Assembly: GCA_022606425.2 (NCBI GenBank)
Contig: JAHDVF020001353.1
Coordinates: 558,001 to 622,000, forward strand
Direction of reading: 5' to 3'
DNA: 64,000 nucleotides
From: Lepidostoma basale
Lineage: Eukaryota > Arthropoda > Insecta > Trichoptera > Lepidostomatidae
This document shows positions 29,326 to 39,045 of the stretch, piece by piece. The notes under the pieces are model-generated. The model saw only the letters and a program-made list of their open reading frames with translations. It did not search any database and had not been told where the DNA came from. Within the stretch, counting starts at the first letter, position 1. Every line of letters begins with the position of its first letter. The translations under genes and the position numbers were made by a program.

Positions 29326-30034
29326 GATGGGACTGTAGGTTAGTTTGATTCGGTTGTTTATAATTTGGGCGTTGGAATTAAATGCCTTTTTTTATTTCAA
29401 TGGCCTCTAAGTTAAAATACTATAGCACAATTTGAAAAAAAGAAAATTATTACACTAGAAATAGTTTCTTACTTATGGTTTCTTCATTATCGTGAAAAAT
29501 ATCCACAACCGAACCTGCTTCCGTTATAACTATAAAATTTCTAAAATTATTGAAACTATTGAAACGTTCACGTTTTCTTTATCATATTCACAAATAAAAA
29601 TACTCATTCATAAATGAAGGTCACATTCAAAGTAAGTCATGAATTTCAGTTATCGCTTAAACTTTAACCCTCACCCTAATCTTTGTTTAGAGTTTAAGTC
29701 GTGGTGCGAGGAACAAAAAATCAGGGATAGAACCGAGACAAAGTTATCCCCAGGTAATTTGTGACTTGCACAAATTTAGAGTTTGATTTAAACTTTGTGA
29801 ATCTTAACCCTTGATTAGGCGTTACACTTAACCGAACTGTTTAGTATATTATTAACTGACAAAAACACTTTTGTTATCCCGAGGATTAAAGCGTAAAACT
29901 TATGAAACACGTCGAAATCAGGAGTTTTTAATATTTTGTGGAATAAAATATTCGTTTTAAAAATTATTTTATTTTATTTGAGAGAAAAGTTTCATCCTGC
30001 TAAAACATTTAAAACATTAATTATTTAAAGAATA
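29326..30034. other. Unassigned
   Basis: AT-rich; no repeat shared with the window recognised and no coding frame of note. Confidence 0.3.
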
Positions 30035-30345
30035 AAACATTGTTTTTTCCACTTTTGAGTTTATTATTTTCGACATGTTTCTCGACATCGGGTGTACGAT
30101 ATAAACTAACAGTTAGTTAGTTTATGTCATGTTCTTCATAACGTGTCCAAAAATATAAACTCAAAAGTGAAAAAAACAGTGTTTCAATTCACTTTGGAAA
30201 TTGAAAAAAAAAGTTGATTATTATCCACTAAAATATTAAAAATCATGTTTCGAAAGAGACCTCCATCTTCAGGTGTACTTTAAAAGGAATTCCACAGTGC
30301 CTTAACTTTCAATATAGCCTTTTAATTCATAAAACATCCTCATTA
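30035..30345 (-). repeat. FB-3-related palindrome plus FB-3 arm
   Basis: 30050-30170 is an imperfect palindrome: CCACTTTTGAGTTTATTATT against AATATAAACTCAAAAGTG, centred on ATAAACTAACAGTTAGTTAG. On the minus strand its left arm has GAGAAACATGTCG. 30190-30345 is an FB-3 arm with GAGACCTCCATCTTCAGGTG and outer end GGAATTCCACAGTGCCTTA. Confidence 0.6.
30240..30280 (-). ncRNA. Hammerhead-like motif (FB-3), decayed
   Basis: Minus strand CTGAAGA (30272-30266), hairpin with GGAG/CTTT wobble pairs, GAAAC (30251-30247), ATGATT. The core is intact but the GTC triplet has changed to GAT. Confidence 0.4.
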
Positions 30346-30404
30346 TGGAATTTCACACTGTTCACGCCTTATGTTTATCTAACATTATTTATTACCTATA
30401 ACAA

Positions 30405-30560
30405 GTTTTTTCTTCGATCTTCGTTGGTCCTACAGCCCATATCGAGCCTTAGCCTCTAGTATTCTTCGCCTCCAACTCCTCCTGCCCTCCGCTTCGACCC
30501 TCCAATCTGACACTCGTAACAATTTTGCCCCATCTCTCCCAACTTCTATTTTTAATTGAT
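30405..30560 (-). repeat. Dispersed repeat, possible LINE 3' region
   Basis: Shares CTTCGAT, CTACAGCCCA, CGAGCC and CTCCAACTCCTCCTG with 1335-1580. Probable LINE end, family unknown. Confidence 0.45.
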
Positions 30561-31355
30561 AAAAAATCCGTTTAATTTTTTCAACACTTTTTTTTTATTC
30601 AGTGAATTTTTACAATGAAATTACAAATAAAAACATTAATATTTTGAAATTTTACCCATTTTTAATAACTTATATTGTTTTTTGAATGACAAAAAACACT
30701 CGTTGGGTATAAACCCTTAGCCAGGCGTAAATTTCATAAATATAAAAATAGCTTTATTTTTAAAAACACTTCCTTCCGTATAAATATAGTGCTTTTAAGG
30801 GTTGAAACTTTTAAGGAACTTATCCAGAAGTTGAAGCGGTAAGTTTAGAGTGGCAGGTTTGACTGTTACAAAAAGTAAATCGAATCTAATTTATGTACCC
30901 CAGAGTAAATATTCTGTCTAAGAAGCCAATAAAACATTCCATCAAAAGTTTATTTTTGCAAAACTTACCCGTTTTATTTCTGACATTTTTCCCATGTGGT
31001 AAACTTATACATTTACAAGACTGCGTGGTAGTCTGATTTTTGATACAATCAATGCGAGTTCAATCCTCGGCATATCTTGAAATATTTTATCATGGTGTAT
31101 TTTTTGGTGGCGGTAGGTTTGTGTGTGGTATATGAAAATCTCAGGTTGGAGTCGTCATTAATTGTGAAATGTTACCATAATGAAAAGAGGAGTTCGATGA
31201 GGAGACAGTTGTAAACAAGACAGGCAGAGGCATGAGAACGCTCGCACGGAACACCCGTGCACGAGCATGCGTCCGAGGTCAGTGGGCGCATTATGGCAAG
31301 ACTACTGTCTATATCGTAGGGCTAATGAAACAATTCTTATTATTTAATATTATAG
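30561..31355. other. Unassigned
   Basis: AT-rich to about 31190, then GC-richer (CGCTCGCACGGAACACCCGT). The frame starting at 31232 reads into LINE-D, but its first 40 codons match nothing I recognise. Confidence 0.3.
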
Positions 31356-32010
31356 GACGGCTTGACTACAGCGGGTCAGTTTTACATTTGAACAGCCGTA
31401 ACGTCGAAAGGGTGGAAAAATATAAATACCTAGGCAGCATACTAATGCAATCTCTTGACCTAGACGTAGAGATAAAATGCAGAATTAAGGCAGCAAGAGC
31501 TACGTTTAATAAAATGAAATCACTCTTCTGCAATGATAACATAAACTTCAAACTCCGCCAGAGAATTATCAAATGCTATGTGTGGTCTATTTTATTGTAC
31601 GGATGTGAAACGTGGACCTTGAAAGTCGATTCAATGAACAGACTGGAAGCATTTGAAATGTGGCTCCGTCGCCGAATGCTCCGAATTCCCTGGACAGATA
31701 TGGTTACCAATACCGAAGTCCTGAGACGAGCTAGATTTGACAGGAAACTGTTATCAACTATCAAGGTTCGAAAGATCTCACATCTGGGTTATATACTGCG
31801 TGGGGAAAAGTACCACCTTCTCCAACTGATATTGGAGGGGAAAATTGAGGGACGCCGAGGGCCCGGAAGGAGACAAATGTCCTGGCTGCGAAACGTGAGG
31901 GAGTGGACCGGCATCCGAAGTTTGGAGGAGCTGTTCCGAGCGGCGCAGGACAAGGACAGGTTCGGCGAGTTGATCGTCAACGTTGGGGGGACCCGACAGG
32001 GCACTTGAAG
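31356..32010 (+). mobile_element. LINE-D, RT C-terminal region, open frame
   Basis: Open for over 200 codons: VERVEKYKYLGSILMQSLDL, MLLYGCETWTLKV-type text (SILLYGCETWTLKVDSM), RLEAFEMWLRRRMLRIPWTD, VTNTEVLRRARFDRKLLSTI, RRGPGRRQMSWLRNVREWTG and a final VGGTRQGT, stop. This is the region after the RT palm of endonuclease/RT-type LINEs. No disabling change in this stretch. A second, more decayed copy is at 45885-46270. Confidence 0.85.
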
Positions 32011-32084
32011 AAGAAGAAAAGAATATTATAGTTCAAACACATTCACAATCTTTAGACTGCCTAAATTTACACGTATTAAATTGA

Positions 32085-32375
32085 CAACTGACTGAGGTGG
32101 CTTTACGGATAGGCGGGCTGAAGTGGCGGTGGGCTGGCCATATCTGTCGGATAACTGACGGCCGTTGGGAGAGACAGGTTCTGGAGTGGAGACCGCGTAC
32201 AGGTTTCCGCAGAGTTGGACGTGTCCCTGCCCGCTGAACCGACGATCTGAAGAGGATTGCTGGACCTGGATGGATGGGAGCGGAAATAGATAGGGGGCGG
32301 TAGCGTGCTTTGGGAGAGGGCTACATTCAGCAGTGGATAACAGACGGCTGATGATGATGATGATGATGATGTTTA
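32085..32375 (+). mobile_element. LINE-F 3' end with (GAT)n tail
   Basis: Reads GGCTGAAGTGGCGGTGGGC, GGTTCTGGAGTGGAGACCGC, then an LKRIAGPGWM-type frame, GGCTACATTCAGCAGTGGAT and TGATGATGATGATGATGATG. Frameshifted. Confidence 0.75.
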
Positions 32376-32864
32376 AATTTAATCTGAAATTGACGTATTG
32401 ATTCCTTTTTCAAAAAACATGTTCCATTTATTTTTTTAAATTTTACTAATTTAATTTTGGTTTTGTTTCAGAAAGCACACGCAAGCAACAGATCAATCTC
32501 ACTCAGGTAAAAATACTTATTTATTTACATTAATAACTACAAGCCGATACCCCCGGCTATGCCTACGATTACCAATTCAACCGCTAGATTTTTTAAAATT
32601 ATTTTGGTATTATTTTTATATATGCAAAAAATATATGAAAAACAGCGATCAAATTGTCTATGTAATTATGTATGTATATTATAATAATTATTTGACCTTT
32701 TTATAATTTCATTCATAAAAAGTAATCAAAGCGAAAATAATAATAATAAAACGACTCCAATTTGCATTCGGTCACGTTTTTTAACCAATATTTATAATTT
32801 TGATACTCAGAAATAATTCAATCAAAAAATTACGAATAAAATTTATTTTATTTCCATGAAATTC
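32376..32864. other. Unassigned around a candidate exon
   Basis: Apart from the candidate microexon described separately, AT-rich text without recognised repeats. Confidence 0.3.
32472..32506 (+). other. Candidate 35-nt host microexon
   Basis: Preceded by a branch-like ACTAAT and a T-rich tract ending TTTTGTTTCAG, followed by GTAAAAATAC. Between them lie 35 nt that, read after two borrowed bases, encode STRKQQINLTQ and end exactly on a codon boundary. The base composition is clearly different from its AT-rich flanks and it belongs to no repeat seen here. If real, the window lies in a host gene intron on the plus strand. Only splice-site shape supports this. Confidence 0.35.
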
Positions 32865-32920
32865 TTAAGGCATTATCAAACATTTGATAATGCCTAAGGC
32901 AGGTGAAACATGTCATTTCC

Positions 32921-33171
32921 AGATAATCAAATGATTTTACTGAAATCTCTTAATGGAAGTTCATTTTAAATAATAATTAAATAAAACGATATTTGTAATA
33001 ACGTTAATTCCACTTTTGTCTTTATTTCGACAGCGACCGGTTTCGCCAGGTTCGCTGGCATCGTAGGACTAGACCAGTCTGTCGATGCCAGCGAGCCTGG
33101 CGAAACCGGTCGCTGTCGAAATAAAGACAATAGTGGATGTAGTTAAAAAAACATCGTTTTATTTAATTATT
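32921..33171. mobile_element. FB-2, complete 251-bp unit with 11-bp target duplication
   Basis: Same length and layout as 24667-24917. ATGTCATTTCC lies at 32910-32920 and 33172-33182. The arms carry ACCGGTTTCGCCAGG and its inverse around a centre at about 33068. It has no coding potential. Integration is directly behind the GTC of an FB-4 hammerhead-like motif. Confidence 0.85.
33075..33122 (+). ncRNA. Hammerhead-like motif (FB-2)
   Basis: CTGTCGA (33079-33085), stem II GCCAG-CGAGC-CTGGC, GAAAC (33102-33106), CGGTC. CCGG before UC is self-complementary. One core substitution (A6 to T). Confidence 0.4.
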
Positions 33172-33235
33172 ATGTCATTTCCTTAAAATATAATGAATCT
33201 TCTAGAAAACAGACGTTTTCATTATCATCGTATTT

Positions 33236-33659
33236 TTATACATGCATAAGGGTTAAAACTAAAGCTTCATTGTGAACGGCCATTTTAGTATGAAAATAAA
33301 TAATATTCACTTTATGAAATTTTTATCTTTCGTACGCAAGAATTAATTTTAAAATGAATGACCTAAAAACAGCGTTTAAAATGTTCTGATAAAGTCAATC
33401 CGACGGAAAAAATGGCCGTGTTTTAGTGAAAGTTAATATTATTTCGGTATTTCAACATGAAAATGGCGTCCTTCGTCACGACCGGCGCGGGGAGAGATTT
33501 ACGATTTATGTATTTGATTCCGCGTAAATATGAAATGGAATAAAACAACGCCATCACGCAACGCTTAACAGAGGTCAACTTGTACCGCGAATTTGTGCCC
33601 AGGGTGTACTTGTATTCACCTTGTTTCCACACTACCAAACCTTTTCCCGTTTTTAGATT
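33236..33659. other. Unassigned
   Basis: AT-rich to 33420; 33440-33600 is more balanced (GTCACGACCGGCGCGGGG). No gene assigned. Confidence 0.3.
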
Positions 33660-34205
33660 TTCACTCTATTCGGTGTATGATCGACTGTCGAATGAAAATA
33701 TTGGAAGTGAATGCAGTGCCAATAAAAGTGTTATAAAAATAATGAAAGGAACATATAGATAGTTTGGACACATGGAAAGAATGAATGAAGAAAGAATGGT
33801 AAAACAAGGGTGGTGGTTTAGGGGATAGAACGCTTGGCTCCTGATCCAGGGGACATGGGTTCAAGCCTGGACACGACCAGATTCCTTCTTCATAATAATG
33901 AGCTATTTTCTGCTCACATTGAAGATTGTAATTAAAAAATTCTAATATCATTGATATAAACCTTTGATGTTAGTCTTTTTTTGTATTTTAATAAAATAAA
34001 ATAAAATATATGTTAACGATGTTAATGGAAATAGAAATAGAGGAACACTAAGGAAAACGCGGCACTATCAAATAATTCAAATATTGAATTTCGGCCACGC
34101 GAGGAGTCGGAGAAATCGACGTGCGTGCAAAACACGATGAATGAATGTCGAGAGAAGTATATCAGGAAAGAAAATTATGGCATTCCATTCTTTATGAACA
34201 TTCAT
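33660..34205 (+). mobile_element. LINE-A copy interrupted by SINE-2
   Basis: VYDRLSNENIGSECSANKSV and the GHMERMNEERMVK region up to 33805; after the SINE it resumes with TATGTTAACGATGTTAATGG and continues to TGGCATTCCATTCTTTA, with the tail missing. Confidence 0.8.
33806..34008 (+). mobile_element. SINE-2, tRNA-derived
   Basis: A box TGGTTTAGGGG, B box GGTTCAAGCC, tRNA-like middle GGCTCCTGATCCAGGGG, a unique body and an AATAAAATAAAATAAAAT tail. It splits a LINE-A copy. I saw only this copy in the window. Confidence 0.7.
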
Positions 34206-34490
34206 TGTAATATTTAGTTCGTATTTTAAATTAATGATTATCAAAAACGGTGGGCCGGTGGTTTCAGCACGGTTATATAGACTCTTTAACCAGTATGTCG
34301 GCTGGAGGAAGGCTGTTATCATGTCTCTATGTAAGGGAAAGGGGTCTCGTATGGACTGTGGAAATCACCATAAGTCTATTAAGCGCCGTTGGTGAACTTT
34401 ACGGTCGAATTTTAATAGAAAGAGTAAAAAAGACGATGACTGTAAGAGTATGGGATATTTAAGGAGCTTTTATGACCGGAAGGGGATGTA
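34206..34490. other. Unassigned
   Basis: A 70-codon plus frame at 34250-34462 (GRILIERVKKTMTVRVWDI) matches nothing I recognise. No repeat seen. Confidence 0.3.
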
Positions 34491-34694
34491 TGGATCAGAT
34501 TTCTGCACTTCGAGGTAGACCGAGGAAAATATGGCATGACCAAATTAATCGAATTGTAAAGGTTGGTCATGTCAGAAGCCGGAAGAATCGTCGTGCGTGT
34601 ATGACTCGCTGTATGAATGTGGAGGAAGCTAGAGAGGTAGGTATGTAAGGATAGAGTATTGTGGCGGTCCATTCTCTCTGCCTACCCCTGCGGG
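34491..34694 (+). mobile_element. LINE-A 3' end, tail lost
   Basis: (GTT)n-type subfamily text: AAGGTTGGTCATGTCAGAAG, CGTGCGTGTATGACTCGCTG, CTGCCTACCCCTGCGGGA, then directly LINE-B. Confidence 0.85.
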
Positions 34695-35030
34695 ACAAGC
34701 TCTGCTGGACGGTCTATAAGGCGTTGCATGGAATGGCACCAGCCTATATATCTGAACTCTACATCAACGAGAACCTAAATGCTAGACAGTCTACATTGCG
34801 ATCAGCTAAGTCTTCTGCGATCGGTAGATTGACTGTGCCAAAACGCTGTCCAAGCACAAACTTTGGCGACCGAGCCTTCGCGGTAGCCGGCCCTTCAGCC
34901 TGGAATAATCTTCCAGCAGACCTTAAGTGCATTGAGAATCAATCAGAGTTTAGATCGAGACTCAAACTATCATTTCCTGACAGGAAGGGCTGATCGACAT
35001 CGTCAGGTGCAGCCGTCATACTAAATATGT
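34695..35030 (+). mobile_element. LINE-B (L2-like) C-terminal part
   Basis: Open frame: LCWTVYKALHGMAPAYISEL, ARQSTLRSAKSSAIGRLTVP, KRCPSTNFGDRAFAVAGPSA, WNNLPADLKCIE, stop shortly after. 5'-truncated at the LINE-A joint; the 3' UTR is cut at about 35030 by an ATT run and SINE-4. Confidence 0.85.
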
Positions 35031-35069
35031 TTATTTTTATTCTTCTTATTATTATTATTATTATCTATT

Positions 35070-35505
35070 TGATACGTGGATACGTGTAACATAAATTAAA
35101 TAAACACAAAAGTCCGGATCGTCCATGCCAACATGTGAAACATCGAAAAAACATTATGTGCTATTACATTATGTGCTAAATTAAAAAAAACGGTGTATTC
35201 GTGGAACATAAATTAAATAGTCAATATGTGCACCATCTAAAAAGAACATTTTGTGTTAAATTATTTTTATTTTGTTATTTTATTTTATATCATTTGTTTT
35301 AGATTTATTTTGTGGGTGTCGGACGATCGAAGTGTGCGCGGGAGATGCCTATTGGTAGCGATGAGGTTCACAACCCATGAAACCGCGTCTCCCGCGGGGC
35401 GAAAAGAGAAGGATGGAGTGCCGCATCAGTAAAAGTGTGACAGTCCATTATTTCTGCCTACCTTTTCGGGAGACGGCGTGATGGTTAGTAAGTTAGTTAG
35501 TTAGC
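35070..35505 (+). mobile_element. SINE-4, near full-length
   Basis: Starts at GATACGTGGATACGTGTAAC, has an internally duplicated AT-rich half (ACATAAATTAAAT at 35089 and 35208), the GC-rich body GGGAGATGCCTATTGGTAGC and the LINE-A end GACGGCGTGATGGTTAGTAA. In this copy the B-box-like element is GGTTCACAACC. Confidence 0.8.
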
Positions 35506-35511
35506 TATCTA

Positions 35512-35625
35512 TTTGATAAAACGGAGCATCTTCTACAGCGCCCTTGAGATGAGTAATTCATAAAAACGGCGCTCTATAAATTTTCCAATTTATTATTATT
35601 ATTATTATTATATAATTCATCAACG
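35512..35625 (+). mobile_element. LINE-B 3' UTR and (ATT)n tail
   Basis: TCTACAGCGCCCTTGAGATG, AAAAACGGCGCTCTATAAA and an ATTATTATTATTATT tail. Continues LINE-B 34695-35030, split by SINE-4. Confidence 0.75.
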
Positions 35626-36055
35626 TATACACGACTAAAGTATTAACATTTTGCGTTCAGACAATATCTCCCAATGCCCTAGAACTGCTTGTTTTTATTA
35701 GCTCTGATATTTTATTGTTTGTAAACATCGTATTTCTTCGTCGCATTAAATTTTACAATCTAAATCATGCAATTAAATTATTAATCCATATAATTTACGA
35801 TCAGAAATTAACTGTTCATAAAAATGTGTTATCTACGGTTTATTTTCAATAAATGTTAGAATTGGACTTGAAACTTTAGTATACATAGCTGTTTTTAATT
35901 TGTGCTTTTTTTGAACAGCCTGTTCGCTCAAACTAACGATAAAGCACGAATTCGAATGTAAACACCATATATCTAATTAAATAATCGTTAAACTTTCATA
36001 TGAAGCACTCACATTGTGGTTAGACATTTTAAAAATATGAAATAAATTAAAAAAC
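35626..36055. other. Unassigned
   Basis: AT-rich; no gene or shared repeat recognised. Confidence 0.3.
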
Positions 36056-36135
36056 TTAACCACGGTTTGGTTATTATAATTGTTGCCAACTAGTTTCGCT
36101 TGGACCCAAGTTTCATCAGGGCAGTATAACAACTA
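36056..36135 (-). repeat. FB-5 unit
   Basis: GGTTATTATAATTGTTGCCA and TAGTTTCGCTTGGACCCAAG then TTTCATCAGGGCAG. Matches 36873-36935; the two units bracket a LINE-A copy. Confidence 0.7.
36085..36120 (-). ncRNA. Hammerhead-ribozyme-like motif (FB-5), best core
   Basis: Minus strand CTGATGA (36119-36113), stem II CTTGG-GT-CCAAG, GAAAC (36097-36093), TAGTTGGC. All conserved core bases are present. CTAG before UU is self-complementary and GUU is an allowed triplet. Confidence 0.55.
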
Positions 36136-36149
36136 AACCGTTAGGATGG

Positions 36150-36870
36150 TTGGTTTAGGAAGAATGTATGACAGATTGTGACATAAGTACGAACGGTGAG
36201 AAATTAGAGCAAGTTTGTCTACCTGGGAAGCATGTTTACAAGATATGGAAAAATGGATAAAGATATCGGAAGAAGGGTTGGAGCTGGAAACAAAATAAAT
36301 GGTGCACTCAAAGTCATTACCGCAAATAGAAATATATCGACTGAAGCAAAGATGGCTGTGCACAATGGAGTTTTAGTGCCGACCCTTATGTATGGTAATG
36401 AAGCTTGGAGTTGGGAGAAGAAGGATGAAAGCAGGATAAATGCCGTAGAAATGGGGTCACTAAGAATGATGTGCGGAAAAACTATGTATGATAGAATATC
36501 TAATGATGAAGTAAGAAAGGAATGTAAAGCGGATGAATGCGTGATAAATAAAATCAAGAAAGGGTCACTAAGATGGTTTGGACATATGGAACAAATGGAT
36601 GAGGAAAGAATGGTTAAAAAGGTATATGCAAGTAGTGTGAATGGAAAAAGAAGTCAAGGAAGGCCAAGGATGACATGGCATGACCAAATTAATCAATTAC
36701 TGAAAGGCGGCCATGTTCGAAGTAGGAACAATCGACGAGCGTGCATGTCACGATGTGTGAATGTAGAAGAGGCGCGAGAGTTATGTCACGATAGAACAAT
36801 GTGGCGATCCATCCTCTCTGCCTAATCCTCCGGGGAAACAGCGTGATGGTTGGTTAGTTAGTTAACTAGT
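36150..36870 (+). mobile_element. LINE-A copy, long
   Basis: Open over 197 codons: MFTRYGKMDKDIGRRVGAG, KVITANRNISTEAKMAVHNG, VPTLMYGNEAWSWEKKDES, CVINKIKKGSLRWFGHMEQM, GRPRMTWHDQINQLLKGGHV and RACMSRCVNVEEARELC. The final codons are lost to a stop in the usual AYPSGE region; (GTTA)n tail present. RT catalytic motifs lie 5' of the truncation. Confidence 0.9.
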
Positions 36871-36872
36871 AT

Positions 36873-36935
36873 GGTTATTATAATTGTTTCCAACTTGTTT
36901 CGCTTGGCCCCAAGCTTCATCTGAGCTGAGCGTAG
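36873..36935 (-). ncRNA. FB-5 unit with hammerhead-like core
   Basis: Minus strand CAGATGA (second core base changed), stem II GCTTGG-GG-CCAAGC with six perfect pairs, GAAAC, AAGTTGG. The flank GGTTATTATAATTGTTTCCA matches 36068-36088. Confidence 0.45.
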
Positions 36936-37170
36936 TTAGTGCGATAAGCAGAAAGGTGGAAAACTTTGTGATGTGCCGCGCTCTGAGCGTAGTTAGTGCG
37001 ATAAGCAGCATTTTGCGAGGTTTAGGGGTATTGAGTGCCAATTTGCAAAGAAGTTCAAATTGTTTTTACCGTATTTATTTGACACTCTTTCATATAGAGA
37101 TTAACAAACATTCCTTCAACACGAGATCAAGAGCTCTCATTTCAATGAAAAGTGGATAATTGGTGTTCAT
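36936..37170 (-). mobile_element. CR1/Jockey-like LINE C-terminal fragment
   Basis: GCCGCGCTCTGAGCGTAGTT then AGTGCGATAAGCAG matches 3284-3320; the minus strand reads LLCKLALNTPKPRKMLLIAL in a shifted frame. The GAGCGTAGTTAGTGCGATAA block is present twice (about 36928 and 36982). Confidence 0.55.
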
Positions 37171-37879
37171 GGGATCATTTATTTCACAGCATCGCGTGAA
37201 AGTACTATAAGTTTCCCACCACCACCCGAGACTGTTATAGGACGCAGCGACGCCCTTTCGTCAGTCTCGCTGCACTATCTAGGCCTGTTCCTTGTCCATC
37301 CGGGACTTACGTTAATTTAATTTAGCCTTTTCTTGTCATCAATCAAAAGGGTGACAGACCACATTTAATCTATTCTTTTAACCTTATATATCTCCCGCGG
37401 GGCCTCACATCTCTTTATTATTAAATAAAATAAGAAGTAAATATTATATAAAGCACACCTTAAATTATAATAGTAAAAAAAAACACATTAAAATTATATA
37501 AAACACACATTAATTCACAATACAGAACAGGACATATATATAACAAACTAAATTTTAAAACAGGAAGAAGATAGTGTATGAGGGAGGCGGGAAAATGTTA
37601 AGTAAGAATGAATAAATTGGGATGGGATGGATGGAGGACAGGTTTTAGAAAGAGCAAAAAAAAAAACGCGTGAAAGTACTGTTGGGACCATAAAACTGTA
37701 CCCAACGTCATTTTTTTTAGTTTAATTTGAACAAACGCTAACCTCTTATTACACAAACAAGCTTAGCCTAAAAATACAATAACCGCGTTGGGTACACTTA
37801 CATTACGGCTTAACCCGTCATTGCATGATTTTATAAATTTAAACAGTCCATTATTTGACTCTATTATTTAATATACTCT
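37171..37879. other. Unassigned
   Basis: 37190-37410 is mixed, non-repetitive text (GACGCAGCGACGCCCTTTCG). Later parts are AT-rich. 37845-37890 has a small palindrome ATTTGACTCTATTATTTAAT / TAATAGAGTCAAATAAT. No gene found. Confidence 0.35.
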
Positions 37880-38370
37880 ATAATAGAGTCAAATAATATA
37901 GACCTAAAACTGAGAATACTCCTCATCAAGAGTATGGAGTGTCTTGATGTACGGCTGCGAGACATGGTGCCTATCCGAAAGGGATAAGCGGAGACTAGAG
38001 GCTTTTGAGATGTGGTCCTATAGAAGACTCTTTGGAATTTTCTGGAGACACCACATCACGAATGAGGAAGTTCTTCAAGGAATCGAAGGAGGAAGGCACC
38101 TGCTCAGGACCTTGTCCGAAAGGCGTGCAAGATGGATCGGCCATGTAATACGTCAAGAAGGTCTCTTGCATGCCATAATGGAGGGTATGATCGAGGGGAC
38201 AAACTCTAGGGGACGCCCACGCCGAGAGTACCTGGAGGACCTGTTGGTGGACGTACGCTGCTCATCATATGCAGATTTCAAAAGAGCCGCAAAAGACAGG
38301 GAAAATGGAAGAGAATAATGGAGGAAATTGCTGCAAACCAATCCCAGGATTGAAACCAGAGAAGAAGAAC
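37880..38370 (+). mobile_element. LINE-E, RT C-terminal region
   Basis: Encodes MMYGCETWCLSERDKRRLEA, FEMWSYRRLFGIFWRHHITN, EEVLQGIEGGRHLLRTLSER and RGRPRREYLEDLLVDVRCSS. About 125 codons are open, then a frame break and ...CCAGGATTGAAACCAGAGAA. The other copy is at 61845-62200, which keeps the family's SWRDHIT where this one has FWRHHIT. Confidence 0.85.
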
Positions 38371-39045
38371 AGTCCATTGTTTTGGCAGGAGAGGAGGGGC
38401 TGGAGCTGACAAAAAAACGATGAAAGTAGGATAAATGCCGTAGAAATGAAATCACTCAGAATATTATGTGGGAAAACGATGTATGATAGAATACCGAACC
38501 TATCCTATAAACCTATCCAAAAAAGCTAGAATGGCAGTGCACAATGGTGTTCTTCTACCGACCCTTATGTATGGAAGCGAAGCATGGGACTGGCAAAAGA
38601 AGGATGAAAGTAGAATAAATGCAGTAGAATTGAGATCTCTTCGACGAATGTGTGGATACTCTGTGTATGATAGAGTGTCGAATGAAAATATAAGAAGTGA
38701 ATGCGGTGCGAATGATGGTGTCATCAACAAAATAATGAAAGGATCATGAAGATGGTTTGGACATATGGAAAGAATGAATGAAGAAGGAATGCTAAAAAAA
38801 TTATATGTTAATGATGTAAATGGAACCAGAAATAGAGGAAGACCGAGGAAAACGTGGCACTATCAAATAAATCAAATATTGAATGTCGGCCATGTGAGGA
38901 GTCCGAGAAATCGACGCGCGTGCATGACACGATGTATGAATGTTGAAGAATCGAGAGAAATATGTCAGGAAAGAAAAGTGTGGCAGTCCATTCTTTCTGC
39001 CTACCCCTTCGGGGAGACGGCGTGATGGCTAGTTAGTTAGTTAGT
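38371..39045 (+). mobile_element. LINE-A copy with internal rearrangement
   Basis: Begins AACAGTCCATTGTTTTGGCA, a partial LINE-A segment to 38497 (AATACCGAACC), then jumps back to PIQKSxxMAVHNGVLLPTLM at about 38510. Then MYGSEAWDWQKKDESRINA, RMCGYSVYDRVSNENIRSEC, RGRPRKTWHYQINQILNVGH and CMTRCMNVEESREICQERKV to AYPFGETA, stop, (GTTA)n. Nearly intact over the last 180 codons, with one stop near 38748. Confidence 0.9.

Larger units (their letters stand above)
32865..33235 (+). repeat. FB-4 unit interrupted by FB-2
   Basis: Palindrome centre GGCATTATCAAACATTTGAT, then AATGCCTAAGGCAGGTGAAA and CATGTCATTTCC to 32920; resumes at 33172 with ATGTCATTTCCTTAAAATAT and CTTCTAGAAAACAGACG. FB-2 occupies the middle. 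Confidence 0.75.
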
